A DNA stretch of 64,000 nt from Gp7-AA10 sp035636095 (GCA_035636095.1 DASPZU010000009.1:1-64000), one strand, 5' to 3'. Shown: positions 7,511-16,762, counted from the stretch's first letter. Notes: generated by a model from the sequence alone, not told the origin. Program-made: numbers and translations.

Positions 7511-9801
7511 CGAGACGCCTTCTCGTTCTTTTGGTGTGCGGTCTCGCTCCCACTCTCCTCCTCGCTCAAGCCAAAGACATGGGCCAGGCGGCGCAGTACT
7601 ACAAACAGACGCTGCCGAAAAAAGGGAAATTCAAATTCTTCACGCCGCCCAGGAAAGGCGGCGAGGTGCATTACGAAGCGAAGAGCCAAACGCTGGAACG
7701 CGAGGAATACGCAATCCTGGAAGGTGACGTGAAGGTCACCTATGAAGACCTCAAATTCACCGCCGACAAGCTCACCTACAACAAGCGCACCGGCGACGTC
7801 ACCGCTCAGGGGCATGTGATCCTCGATCAAGGCACGACCCGGCTGGCCGGCGACCAGGCCGTGTTCAACCTCGACACCAAGACCGGAACGTTCTTTCACG
7901 CCACCGGCAGCATGGAGCCGGCGATGTACTTCACGGGCGAAAAACTCGAGAAGATTTCCGACGAGACGTATCGCCTGACCAACGGAATCCTGACCTCATG
8001 CGATCTCGACTCGCCGTCGTGGTCGATTCATGTCTCGCGCGCCGACGTGACCCTCGACGATTACGCCCGGATGCGCAACGTCGCGTTTCGCGTGCATCGC
8101 GTGCCGCTGTTGTGGTTACCGCACCTGGTGTGGCCGACCAAGGGAGATCGCAGCCGCGGCTTTTTGATTCCCAGGATCATGTTTCAGTCCTGTGATCCGA
8201 AGAGCGCGCACTGCTTTGGAAATCGCCTGGAGCTGGGCTACTTCGTGCCGTTCGGCGATTCGGTCGACGCGACCCTCTACGGAGATCTCAACAGCAACGG
8301 CTACAACGGATTCGGCCTCGATCTTCGCTACCTTCCCTCGTCCGATGTGAAACTGGGCGAGTTCAACGGATATGTCGTCAACGACGTCGCTGCAAAAAAA
8401 GAGCAGTGGCGATACAACTACAAACACTCGCAGGAGAATCTGCCGCAGGGCTTTCGGGGCGTCGTCGATGTCGAGGACATCTCCGATCTCGATTTCTTTA
8501 GAAACTACGATCGCGATCCGCGCCTGCACACGCTGTCGCAGATCTATTCGTCGGCCTACCTGACCAAGAACACGGCGACATATTCGGTCAACGTCCTGGC
8601 CGATCGCCGCGACATCATCCTGGGCCACACCAATCCTGCCGACCTGACCTCGCCGATCATCAGGCAGCGGTTCGAACAACTCCCTTCGCTGCAGTACCGC
8701 ATCTATCCCACCCGCGTTCTCGGGTCGCCCATCTATTTTTCGATGGAGTCATCGGCCTCGCACCTGGTGACGAACGGACTCGTGAACGGCCCCTCAGCGA
8801 ACTACTATCGCGGCGATATTTTTCCCACCGTTTCGATGCAGATCCCTTCGCCTGCGTGGCTGTCGATCAAGCCCCAGATTTCGGCGCGCGAGACTTACTA
8901 CAGCGCCAGTCTGCTGCCGACCGCCAACCCGGCCGCGCAAACGACGGCCGTGGAACGGTCGCTGAGGCGCTCTTACGTGCAGGGGCAGGTCGAGATCGTC
9001 GGCCCGTCGTTCAGCCGGATCTTCAACGAGTCGATCGGGAACTTCACGCGGTTCAAGCACGTGATCGAGCCGCGATTCCGCTACGTCTACACCACCAACG
9101 TGACCGGGACGCAGCAGGAAATCATTCGATTCGACACCGTCGACACGCCGTTCCTGCCGGTCGTGCCGAACTCGGTCGAATACTCGTTGACGCAGCGGCT
9201 GATCGGCAAAGAAAAAGATGGCGGATCGGCGCGTGAGGTCCTGTCATTCTCGCTGCGACAATCGGTCTCGCTTTCGAAACCGTTCACCAGCTCCACCGGT
9301 GGAAATCTTCCCGGAACAACCACGCCGCCGGGCGAGAACAAATTCACACCGCTTGTGGCGAGCCTGCATATCAACCCCTATCAGTCGCTGACATTCGACA
9401 GCAGCGCGACCTTCGGCAACGTGTCGCATCAACTCGATCAGCTCAGCGTGGCCGCCAATCTCGTCGGCACAGGCACGCGCGCCGACAAATATCTGAGCTT
9501 CAGCTGGTTTTCTTCGTTCGCGCAGCCGGGCGTCACTGGAGCAGTCAGCAACAGTCAGATCCGACTCAACAGCGGTTCCTCCCTCCTCGGCAACCGAATC
9601 CGCGCCGACATGCAGCTCAATTACGACGCCCATCTGGGACTCTTTCTCGAACAGCGCTACATCGTCGGCGCCAACGCCTCCTGCTACGGCCTGGCGGTCG
9701 AGTACCGCCGGTTCCTGGTTTATGATCCTTTACCGGAACCGAGAAACAGTTTCGGGATTGCCGTCACGCTGAAAAATGTAGGGACGATCGGCACACACTA
9801 G
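7507..9801 (+). CDS. lptD: LPS-assembly outer-membrane protein LptD-like
   Basis: A 764-residue protein with a signal peptide (MTRRLLVLLVCGLAPTLLLAQA), an N-terminal OstA/LptA-like jelly-roll region (about residues 55-150, ILEGDVKVTYEDLKFTADKL, GTTRLAGDQA) and a long C-terminal region of alternating strands typical of the LptD barrel. The family inserts lipopolysaccharide into the outer leaflet of the outer membrane. Two cysteines in CDLDSPSW and FQSCDPKSAHC could form the disulphides known in LptD. The ATGA overlap couples it to the upstream membrane protein. Directly after its stop begins a fold-back heptamer array. Confidence 0.88.
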   Translation: MTRRLLVLLVCGLAPTLLLAQAKDMGQAAQYYKQTLPKKGKFKFFTPPRKGGEVHYEAKSQTLEREEYAILEGDVKVTYEDLKFTADKLTYNKRTGDVTAQGHVILDQGTTRLAGDQAVFNLDTKTGTFFHATGSMEPAMYFTGEKLEKISDETYRLTNGILTSCDLDSPSWSIHVSRADVTLDDYARMRNVAFRVHRVPLLWLPHLVWPTKGDRSRGFLIPRIMFQSCDPKSAHCFGNRLELGYFVPFGDSVDATLYGDLNSNGYNGFGLDLRYLPSSDVKLGEFNGYVVNDVAAKKEQWRYNYKHSQENLPQGFRGVVDVEDISDLDFFRNYDRDPRLHTLSQIYSSAYLTKNTATYSVNVLADRRDIILGHTNPADLTSPIIRQRFEQLPSLQYRIYPTRVLGSPIYFSMESSASHLVTNGLVNGPSANYYRGDIFPTVSMQIPSPAWLSIKPQISARETYYSASLLPTANPAAQTTAVERSLRRSYVQGQVEIVGPSFSRIFNESIGNFTRFKHVIEPRFRYVYTTNVTGTQQEIIRFDTVDTPFLPVVPNSVEYSLTQRLIGKEKDGGSAREVLSFSLRQSVSLSKPFTSSTGGNLPGTTTPPGENKFTPLVASLHINPYQSLTFDSSATFGNVSHQLDQLSVAANLVGTGTRADKYLSFSWFSSFAQPGVTGAVSNSQIRLNSGSSLLGNRIRADMQLNYDAHLGLFLEQRYIVGANASCYGLAVEYRRFLVYDPLPEPRNSFGIAVTLKNVGTIGTH

Positions 9802-9870
9802 TCCTGAGTGCTGAGTCCTGAGTGCTGAGTCCCAACCGCCCCTCAGGACTCAGGACTCAGGACTCAGGAC
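9802..9870. repeat. Fold-back heptamer array, TCCTGAG/TGCTGAG unit
   Basis: The array begins at the base after the lptD TAG. The left arm alternates TCCTGAG and TGCTGAG twice (9802-9829), a spacer caaccgcccc follows, and the right arm is four copies of TCAGGAC (9843-9870). The arms pair into a long hairpin with mismatches at the TGC variants. It may act as a bidirectional terminator or insulator; the final AGGAC could also serve as ribosome-binding site for the next gene. Confidence 0.9.
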
Positions 9871-9874
9871 TTCG

Positions 9875-10963
9875 ATGTCACACAACGGAACGATGAAGGG
9901 TTTGATCCTGTCGGGCGGGAAGGGCACGCGCATGCGCCCGCTCACGTACACCTCCGCCAAGCAGTTGATCCCGGTCGCGAACAAGCCCGTTCTGGTCTAC
10001 GGTATCGAAGCGATCGTGGCGGCCGGCATCGAAGACATCGCCATCATCGTGTCGCCCGAGACCGGCGACGAGATCCGCGATTGCATTGGCGACGGCTCGA
10101 AGTTCCGCGCGAACGTCTGCTACATCGAGCAGGATGCCCCTCGCGGACTGGCGCACGCCGTCCTGACCGCCGAATCCTTTCTCCGCGACTCGCCCTTCGT
10201 CATGTACCTCGGTGACAACCTGCTGCAGCACGGCATCACGCCGCTGGTGCAGGAATATCGCTCGCTCGATTGCAACAGCGAGATTCTTCTCACCAAGGTG
10301 CCCAATCCGTCGCAGTTCGGCGTGGCGGAGCTGTCGGCGGAAGGACGGGTGGTCAGGCTCACCGAGAAGCCCGCCCAGCCGAAGTCCGATCTGGCGCTGG
10401 TGGGGGTGTACATGTTCGACGAAAACATTTTTGACGCTGCCAAGGCCATCAAACCGTCCAAGCGGGGCGAGCTCGAAATCACCGATGCCATCCAGTGGCT
10501 GCTCGATCACAAATTCACCGTGCATCCGCACATCGTGCAGGGGTGGTGGAAGGACACCGGGAAAATCGAGGACATGCTGGAGGCCAATCGCACGGTGCTG
10601 GATACATTCGATCGCGTCGTGCGCGGCAGGATCGAAGGCACGACTTCGATCGAGGGCAAAGTTTTTGTGGAGGATGGAGCGCAGATCGTCGACTCCGTCG
10701 TGCGCGGGCCTTCGATCATCGGAGCCGGCGCACGCATCACGCACGCCTACGTCGGTCCCTACACATCGATCGGAAACGGCTGCCTGCTCGAGAACTGCGA
10801 AATCGAGAATTCGATCGTCCTCGAGAACTCGATGATCTCGTACGTCGAAGGCCGCATCGAGGCCAGCCTGATCGGAAAAAACGTGAAGATCACCCGCACG
10901 CATCGCAAGCCGGCGGCGTATCGATTCATGCTGGGCGACAACAGCGAAGTCGGCATCACGTAG
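9875..10963 (+). CDS. Glucose-1-phosphate thymidylyltransferase, long form
   Basis: A 362-residue nucleotidyltransferase with the signature GGKGTRMRPLT, substrate-loop residues in YLGDNLLQHGI and LTEKPAQPKSDLALVGVYMF, and a C-terminal left-handed beta-helix of hexapeptide type (DGAQIVDSVVRGPSIIGAGA). The long form with this C-terminal extension makes dTDP-glucose for deoxysugar and O-antigen synthesis. Two starts are possible: ATG 9875, with AGGA from the heptamer array, or ATG 9893 (MKGLILSGG), which matches the usual family start. The TAG stop shares one base with the next gene's GTG. Confidence 0.88.
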   Translation: MSHNGTMKGLILSGGKGTRMRPLTYTSAKQLIPVANKPVLVYGIEAIVAAGIEDIAIIVSPETGDEIRDCIGDGSKFRANVCYIEQDAPRGLAHAVLTAESFLRDSPFVMYLGDNLLQHGITPLVQEYRSLDCNSEILLTKVPNPSQFGVAELSAEGRVVRLTEKPAQPKSDLALVGVYMFDENIFDAAKAIKPSKRGELEITDAIQWLLDHKFTVHPHIVQGWWKDTGKIEDMLEANRTVLDTFDRVVRGRIEGTTSIEGKVFVEDGAQIVDSVVRGPSIIGAGARITHAYVGPYTSIGNGCLLENCEIENSIVLENSMISYVEGRIEASLIGKNVKITRTHRKPAAYRFMLGDNSEVGIT

Positions 10964-11322
10964 TGAAGAAGAGAGTGGCTGTTGCCGCCGCGATTGCCAT
11001 CGTCGCCGCGTGCGGACGGCCCCATCCGCCGACCGGCGCGATCATGCGGCAGAATCTGGCCGAGATGCGCAAAGCGATTCGCGATTTTCGCGTCGACAAA
11101 AAACGGCCGCCCACCATGCTGAAGGAGCTCGTTCCCAGGTATCTCGGCAGCATTCCAAAAGATCCGGTGACCGGCCAGGCCGATTGGCGCGTTGTCACCG
11201 AAGCGCCGGTCCGCCAGGATGAATTTCGAAAAGCGCTGCTGCTGGTGGCGTCCGGCATCGTCGACGTTCGCAGCAACGCTCCCGGCACCGACTCCAACGG
11301 CAAGCCGTGGTCGGAGTACTGA
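10963..11322 (+). CDS. GspG/pseudopilin-like lipoprotein
   Basis: A 119-residue protein. The C-terminal ~90 residues follow the type II secretion major-pseudopilin globular pattern (MRKAIRDFRVDKKRPP, LGSIPKDPVTGQADW, GIVDVRSNAPGTDSNGKPW), including the GSIPKDP and DSNG calcium-site region. The N-terminus is not a prepilin leader but a lipoprotein signal with lipobox VAAC (KKRVAVAAAIAIVAAC). It is therefore probably a membrane-anchored derivative rather than a pilus subunit. The GTG start overlaps the upstream stop by one base and the stop overlaps the methyltransferase ATG (TGATG). Confidence 0.75.
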   Translation: MKKRVAVAAAIAIVAACGRPHPPTGAIMRQNLAEMRKAIRDFRVDKKRPPTMLKELVPRYLGSIPKDPVTGQADWRVVTEAPVRQDEFRKALLLVASGIVDVRSNAPGTDSNGKPWSEY

Positions 11323-11996
11323 TGCCGAACGTCTACACATTCAAGGACTTCGAAGGCAGCAGTCACCGCATCCTGATCGATCTGATCAGCCGCTTTTCCG
11401 ACGGAGCGAACACCCTTCTCGACCTCGGTGCCGCCGGCGGAGAGCTGGGCGAGGCCCTGCGGAGCCGATTCAAGCGCACGATCGGATTCGAATGCGACGT
11501 CGACCGCATCGGCGACCTGCGCAAGCACTTCGATCAGGCGGTGATCACCGATCTGGAAACTGTGAGGCGCCTTCCCAACCACGCGCACGCGATCGTGCTC
11601 GCCGACATCCTCGAACACCTGCGCGATCCCCGGTCATTGCTGCAGTGCGTGCGCCAGTCGCTCTCTCACCAGGGACACGTCTTCATTTCCGTGCCGAACA
11701 TCGCCAATGTGACGGTCCGCATCGGACTGCTGTTCGGGATTTTCGAGTATCGCGAGCGCGGCATTCTCGACTCGTCGCACCTCCGCTTTTACACCATGCG
11801 CGCGATCAAGCGTGAAATCGAAAGCGCAGGATTTCGGATCGTGGCCATCCGCGGCTCGTCGGTGCCTGTCCGCCTCATCATGCCGCGCGCGCCGGAGTTG
11901 TTCCTGCGCCTGTGCGAACGCATCCTCACCATCGTGACGCGGATCTGGCGCGGCCTTTTTGCTTACCAGATCATCATCGTCGCACGACGTCGATGA
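11322..11996 (+). CDS. SAM-dependent methyltransferase (class I)
   Basis: A 224-residue Rossmann-fold methyltransferase. Motif I is LLDLGAAGGELGEAL, the acidic strand-2 end is GFECDVDRI, and the substrate-side motif ADILEHLRDP is typical of methyltransferase type 11/23 proteins. VFISVPNIANV follows as motif III. A hydrophobic C-terminal segment (LTIVTRIWRGLFAYQIIIVA) may touch the membrane. Its place after a dTDP-sugar gene hints at polysaccharide or glycolipid methylation, which is inference. Its 3' end overlaps the convergent YfhO-type gene by 23 bases. Confidence 0.82.
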   Translation: MPNVYTFKDFEGSSHRILIDLISRFSDGANTLLDLGAAGGELGEALRSRFKRTIGFECDVDRIGDLRKHFDQAVITDLETVRRLPNHAHAIVLADILEHLRDPRSLLQCVRQSLSHQGHVFISVPNIANVTVRIGLLFGIFEYRERGILDSSHLRFYTMRAIKREIESAGFRIVAIRGSSVPVRLIMPRAPELFLRLCERILTIVTRIWRGLFAYQIIIVARRR

Positions 11997-14361
11997 CCGA
12001 CAATGCCATCGCGGCCATCGCGGCGACCGCAGACAGCCACCACCACCCCCGCCCGATCCGACGCGAGAAAATCACTTCATGCCTGCCGGCCGGCACACTC
12101 ACGCCCGCGAACAGCATGTTGATCTCGACCGGCTTCGCGTCGCGACCATCGATCGTCACGCGCAGCTCGGGCGTCAATTTTTCGGATGAGGCCAGAAACG
12201 TCGGGCCATCGACCTCGATTTTTTGCTCATCCTCGCGATAACTGAGAAGTTTGACGTTCCCGAGTCCGGTGGAGGACAGCGGCCCTCCGCTGTCTACGAT
12301 GGCCTCCTGCGAAAAATCGATGTTCTTTGTCTGTATCAATGCGTCTTCGCTCATCTTCCGCAGCCGCGAGACCGACCAGAACCGCGGCAGCTCCGAGGCG
12401 TTCCGAAAAATCCGCGCGTCGGGCAGCTCGCGATCGAAGACCACCGGAACGGTCACCCGCCCGTAGACCACAATCTCGCCGCGGATTCCGATCGACTCCA
12501 CCCGCAACGTCAGCGTATCGCCGGCGCGCGCGAAAGGACGCACCGGCACGTACATCTTGTTCATGACCTTGATGTCGGAGGGCGTGAATGCACGGCCGGA
12601 CAACACCGTGTTGCCGCGAAGAAGCGTGACGACGATCCGCGGATTGGGTCCGATCTCCTCCGCGAGGTGGATCGGCAGCTCGATCGCGTAAAACGGCCCG
12701 GCATCGATCCGGATGGATTGCTGGATCAGAGCGCCGGGAAGAATCGTGGTCGGCTTTCCGGCCAGCACCGTGTTTCGAAACGTCGTCCACTTGATGATGT
12801 CGATGTCGCGCTTCTCGACGTAGTAGCGCACGCCGAGCATCGAGGTCAGTGGGTCGGCGAAATCGAATTTCAGGCTGTTGAACCCGATGACTGTGGAGTT
12901 GTTCGCAAACGACGTCGGATCAATACGACCCAGGAGACGACGATACTTGGCCTCCGACGAGAAGTGGCTGCGCACATCCTCCAATTCGTAGAGCTCCGAG
13001 GTGTTGGGCCAGAGTGTGATGAAAAACGGAGCGATGCGAAACGGTCTCGGCTGCGATTGCAGGAACGCCACCAGCGGCGTGGAGGGCGGCATCGCGACCG
13101 CGGGCTCGAGGTAGGGATAAAACCGGCCTGCGAAGACGGCCAGGTCGCCGGCCGCGATGACCGCCAGCGCGGCGGGAACGAGCAGACGCCAGCGTCGCGC
13201 CAGCAGCGCGCAACCGGCGGCCGACAGATACGCGGTCGCCAATGGCAGCACGATTTGCAGTCGCGTGAGGGGTGAGTACTTGAATCCCGGCAGCGCGCCG
13301 ATGACCCGCACGATGGGAGTGACGCCGAACATGCACGCCAGCGCAATCGCGGCGGTGGCAAGCCAGAACCATCGCGACCGCGCTCGGCGATTCGCGATCG
13401 CGATCAGCGAGAGCGGGATGGCAATCAGTCCGAGGTACACGGTGGCTTCGACGTAGTTGTTGAGGATGCCCAGAGCGCCGTCACCATTCCAATTGTGGTA
13501 TGCCGGATTGCCGAGCCGATCGGGACTCACGAAGCTCGCGATATGGCGAACCGGGAACGCGTGCTCCAGCGAAGCGTTCGACCGTGTCGATAGATAGCCA
13601 CTGCGACGCACAAACTGAAAGAACGGAACGAGCGACGGCGCGGCGATGAGAAGGGCGAGCATCGTTGCCATGATCGCTGTTGCGATCGGCCGTAGACGCG
13701 GTCTGATCAATGCGTAGATGACCGCCAGCCAGGCGCCATAGGCCATCGAGGCGGGAAATCCTGCCAGCGCGTACGCCAGCGCGATCACGAAAATGACCCA
13801 GAACGGCGTGTGTCTTCGCCTGGCGATCCATAGCAGCGCGGGAAACAATGCGGCGGCGTTGGTGGTCTGCCACAGCCAACGCACCGCAAGTGCTCCCGAG
13901 GCGGCGAACAGGATTGCGCCGACTGCAGCGGCCCCTTTTCCGAGTCGCTCTTCGCGAAGCCAGAGATACGTAAACCAGAACGCGACGTTGAGCTTGAGAA
14001 AAATGATTCCGGTGTAAACCCATGCCAGCGGCAGCACCAGCGTCGGAAGGAGAATGAATGGCGACAAAACCGCGGAAGCCGAGGAGCCGAAACCCGGGAC
14101 CCCGCTCGCGACATACGGGTTCCAATGAAATGCGCGCCAATCGTGCTTCAGCAGCGACATCAAGGTGAAATACGACGTGGGCGGATCATTGAGCAGTGAG
14201 TTTTGCGCTTCCACCGACCTTACCGTCGACCACGGATCGAAGTTGTAGAAGACATCGTTGGGCGACAGGATGCGATGCATGAACAGCGTGGGAAAGAAAA
14301 ATGCGAAGTGATAGACCGCCAGCGCGATGAGCGCGACCCGATGTTTGCGGAGCGGACGCAA
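11974..14361 (-). CDS. YfhO-type large membrane protein
   Basis: About 795 residues. The first ~450 contain many transmembrane helices (ALIALAVYHFAFFFPTLF through repeated LLIAAPSLVPFFQ and LPLATAYLSAAG) with an early extracytoplasmic motif SPNDVFYNFDPW typical of the YfhO/GT-C-like family. A beta-rich extracytoplasmic domain follows and a last TM (WWWLSAVAAMAAMALSVIDVV) ends the protein. YfhO proteins are linked to glycosylation of envelope polymers in Firmicutes. I take TTG 14361 (LRPLRKHRVA) as start because the first helix begins right after it; an ATG at 14277 would remove that helix. Upstream sequence overlaps the divergent dehydrogenase. Confidence 0.8.
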   Translation of the reverse strand: MRPLRKHRVALIALAVYHFAFFFPTLFMHRILSPNDVFYNFDPWSTVRSVEAQNSLLNDPPTSYFTLMSLLKHDWRAFHWNPYVASGVPGFGSSASAVLSPFILLPTLVLPLAWVYTGIIFLKLNVAFWFTYLWLREERLGKGAAAVGAILFAASGALAVRWLWQTTNAAALFPALLWIARRRHTPFWVIFVIALAYALAGFPASMAYGAWLAVIYALIRPRLRPIATAIMATMLALLIAAPSLVPFFQFVRRSGYLSTRSNASLEHAFPVRHIASFVSPDRLGNPAYHNWNGDGALGILNNYVEATVYLGLIAIPLSLIAIANRRARSRWFWLATAAIALACMFGVTPIVRVIGALPGFKYSPLTRLQIVLPLATAYLSAAGCALLARRWRLLVPAALAVIAAGDLAVFAGRFYPYLEPAVAMPPSTPLVAFLQSQPRPFRIAPFFITLWPNTSELYELEDVRSHFSSEAKYRRLLGRIDPTSFANNSTVIGFNSLKFDFADPLTSMLGVRYYVEKRDIDIIKWTTFRNTVLAGKPTTILPGALIQQSIRIDAGPFYAIELPIHLAEEIGPNPRIVVTLLRGNTVLSGRAFTPSDIKVMNKMYVPVRPFARAGDTLTLRVESIGIRGEIVVYGRVTVPVVFDRELPDARIFRNASELPRFWSVSRLRKMSEDALIQTKNIDFSQEAIVDSGGPLSSTGLGNVKLLSYREDEQKIEVDGPTFLASSEKLTPELRVTIDGRDAKPVEINMLFAGVSVPAGRHEVIFSRRIGRGWWWLSAVAAMAAMALSVIDVVRR

Positions 14362-14385
14362 GCGGCCTGAGTTTAGACTGAAAGC

Positions 14386-15330
14386 GTGCCGAAGAAGCTT
14401 CTGATCGCCGCCGACGTCGATCGTTCGTTCCACCAGCGCGCGGCAGCCGACGGACGGTTCGAAATCATCGATCGCCCGGTACGGACCGAGGAGGAGCTGG
14501 CGGCGATTGTGGGCGCGTGCGAGATTCTGGTCACGCGCTCCTTCAACCGCGTGACGCGCCGCGTCATCGACTCCGCCCCTGGCCTCGAGCTGATCGCCCA
14601 GGGGACGAGCGGCACGGACAACATCGATCACGCTGCCGCTGACGCTCGCCGAATCACGATTCTGAATTTGCCGGGCGCGAATGCCGATGCGGTCGCGGAG
14701 CTGGTCATCGGCCTGATGATCACACTGACGCGGACCGTCCCTGCTTACACGCGGGAGATCGTTCGCGGCCTTTGGAATCGCGACGATTGCGCCACGCGCC
14801 ACGAGCTCCGTCACCATCGCCTCGGCGTGGTCGGACTCGGCCAGGTCGGCGGGCGTGTCGCTCGACTCGCAAGCGTTTTCGGCATGCCCGTGTCGGCGGT
14901 CGATCCATACATCAGCGACTTTGGCGTTGCAAATCGTGTGTGGTCACTCAACGACCTGCTGCAGACCAGCGATATCCTGACCTTGCACGTTCCGCTGACT
15001 GCCGAGACGCGAAGGATGATCGGCGCTTCACAACTGAAGTTGATGCCGCGCGGCTCGATCCTGATCAACACCGCACGGGGCGAAGTTCTCGATCAGAAGG
15101 CAGCTCTCGAATCGCTCCAATCGAATCACCTGGCCGGACTGGCGCTCGACGTCTTCGACCCCGAGCCGCCGGTCACCGGATTTCCCGACGATCCGCGCCT
15201 CATCCTCACGCCGCATATCGGCGGATGCACGTTCGAAGCGAAGAGCTCGATCGGCGCGAAGCTGTATGAGAAGATCTGCGCCTTTTATGAAAAAAATTCT
15301 CCTGCTTCTGCTGATCGCGGCGAGCGCTGA
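14386..15330 (+). CDS. D-isomer-specific 2-hydroxyacid dehydrogenase
   Basis: A 314-residue NAD-dependent dehydrogenase. The nucleotide fold shows GVVGLGQVGGRVA, the catalytic Arg is in NTARGEVLD, the Glu in DVFDPEPP and the His in TPHIGGCT. The N-terminal substrate domain has IAQGTSGTDNIDHAAA, close to phosphoglycerate and erythronate-4-phosphate dehydrogenases, but there is no ACT or PdxB tail, so the substrate is uncertain. The GTG start at 14386 lies only 24 bases from the divergent YfhO-type start. Its 3' end overlaps the next gene by 44 bases. Confidence 0.85.
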   Translation: MPKKLLIAADVDRSFHQRAAADGRFEIIDRPVRTEEELAAIVGACEILVTRSFNRVTRRVIDSAPGLELIAQGTSGTDNIDHAAADARRITILNLPGANADAVAELVIGLMITLTRTVPAYTREIVRGLWNRDDCATRHELRHHRLGVVGLGQVGGRVARLASVFGMPVSAVDPYISDFGVANRVWSLNDLLQTSDILTLHVPLTAETRRMIGASQLKLMPRGSILINTARGEVLDQKAALESLQSNHLAGLALDVFDPEPPVTGFPDDPRLILTPHIGGCTFEAKSSIGAKLYEKICAFYEKNSPASADRGER

Positions 15331-16047
15331 AGCCGCCGATCAGAAAATTCTCATCCCGGTTTTGTACAACGGACCGGGCCAGGGCACACGGTGGCAATCG
15401 GGCCTCGCCATCATCAACAAAATGTCGCAATCCTTTCGAAGTCCCGGCGTCCCCTTCGCCATTCTTTGTCCGATTCCGGAGGGATGCTTTGCCGACGCAA
15501 TTCCGGCCGGTCAATTTGGATGGTTGGCACTCAACACCGCGCCGGGCGGTCTCCTTCTGATGGCGCCGGCCGAGGAGGCTGACAAACTCGTGTTGCGGCT
15601 GGAAATCGGGGCTGTTCCGCGAAATCCAATCAATGGGATCGGTACAGCGATTCCGATCGTTCGCGAGCGCGATTTTCGGATTCCACAGTTACCTTACCCC
15701 ATGTCGCGATGGGAGGCGGCAATCGCGCTCGTGTTCGCGTTTACGATCCCGATTCCAACGAAGGCGCGCAGGTCCAGGTTTCGATCCGGCCCTGGATCCA
15801 GCTGATCGGCCCGCCGCTCGACTCGGCCATCGTGATTTTGCACGTGACCCACGTCGTGGGAACGAGCACGCCAATTCCCACGCCCGCGTACGCCGAGTTC
15901 GACCTTGCGCAAGTGTTTCCGGCAGCCGCATCGCAGGCGTTCAATTTCAACATCGACGTCGAGCCGGTGACGCCCGGTCTCCGTTTGTGGGCCTTTTGGA
16001 CCGTGACTAACGCGGCCAACGACGTCACGGCGATCTGGCCCCAATGA
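15287..16047 (+). pseudogene. Secreted protein of unknown function, split by frameshift
   Basis: An ATG at 15287 opens a signal peptide (MKKILLLLLIAASAEA) and a beta-rich domain with paired cysteines (LCPIPEGC). Frame 1 keeps sense up to RIPQLPYP and then turns to junk ending at 15805. Frame 2 continues from about 15700 with HVAMGGGNRARVRVYDPDSN to TAIWPQ. One extra C in the CCCC run at 15697-15700 would fuse them into about 253 residues. It is either a frameshift mutation or a homopolymer error. I do not recognise the family. The 3' end overlaps the convergent glycosidase gene by 23 bases. Confidence 0.7.
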
Positions 16048-16762
16048 CGCCTAACACGTTCGGAATCGGCCACTGATGCTCGTTGCTGCCGTTTTCAAGG
16101 AAGCCGGTTTCGTAACTGCCGCAAAGATCGAGATCGACGCCGCCAGCGTGAATCGACAAGCTCGCCTCCGGACCTCCTTCGAGGTGCATCGCACGGGTGA
16201 TGTCGAGTGGAAGTTTGAGGATTCGCTCGTTGAACTCCCGCATGCTGTAGGGCACGCGAGAGAAGAGAAACAGCACCCGCCCGCGGGAATCCTCAGCCAG
16301 AGCTGCCTCACTCCAACGGCGATTGCTCGGCGACCAGACGTTGTTGCGATTGGCGGCGATCAGCCTCAGGTTCTGGACGACGACGTTGTATCGCGTCAGA
16401 TCAACGGTTCGTTTTGCCGGGTCGAAATCGAGCCACAGTATGCCCGGATTTGCGGCCAGCACTGACCGGTAGTTGTTGAAGCGCGGATTGTTGAGATGCG
16501 AGCCATGACGCAGGTAGCCGACGTTGGACCGCTGATCGGATTGAAACATGCCCAGGTTGATGACGATCGACATATGGGCGTGGCGGGACCACTCCAACGC
16601 CGTCCGTGCCGCCCCTTCCTCGGAGGCCAGCGCAACATCGAGCGCCGCCTGATTCGGGTCGACGCGCACGATGTAGAGAGTGCCAGCCGTTGTGAACTCG
16701 ACGCCTGGCTGAAGCGTTTTCCAGCCTTGAAGCGCAAGGATTGCGGCGAGCGCCAGTGTCAT
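16025..16762 (-). CDS. Phosphodiester glycosidase family protein (DUF2233/NAGPA-like)
   Basis: A 245-residue secreted protein with an N-terminal hydrophobic segment (MTLALAAILALQG). The core matches the NAGPA-like fold: GTLYIVRVDPNQAALDVAL near the start, INLGMFQSDQRSNVGYLRHG in the middle and a C-terminal active-site-like EGGPEASLSI. The family includes the lysosomal uncovering enzyme and bacterial exopolysaccharide-linked members that cleave sugar phosphodiesters. Its ATG overlaps the hutI stop as ATGA, so it is the last gene of the minus-strand cluster. Confidence 0.78.
   Translation of the reverse strand: MTLALAAILALQGWKTLQPGVEFTTAGTLYIVRVDPNQAALDVALASEEGAARTALEWSRHAHMSIVINLGMFQSDQRSNVGYLRHGSHLNNPRFNNYRSVLAANPGILWLDFDPAKRTVDLTRYNVVVQNLRLIAANRNNVWSPSNRRWSEAALAEDSRGRVLFLFSRVPYSMREFNERILKLPLDITRAMHLEGGPEASLSIHAGGVDLDLCGSYETGFLENGSNEHQWPIPNVLGVIGARSP

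Noticed and set aside
9802..9870. Heptamer arrays as a CRISPR or iteron origin
   Set aside because: Units are 7 bases with no spacers, the arrays fold back, and no cas or rep gene is near.
14362..14817. N-terminal extension of the YfhO-type frame
   Set aside because: The extension overlaps the divergent dehydrogenase and has no hydrophobic or conserved pattern until LRPLRKHRVA.
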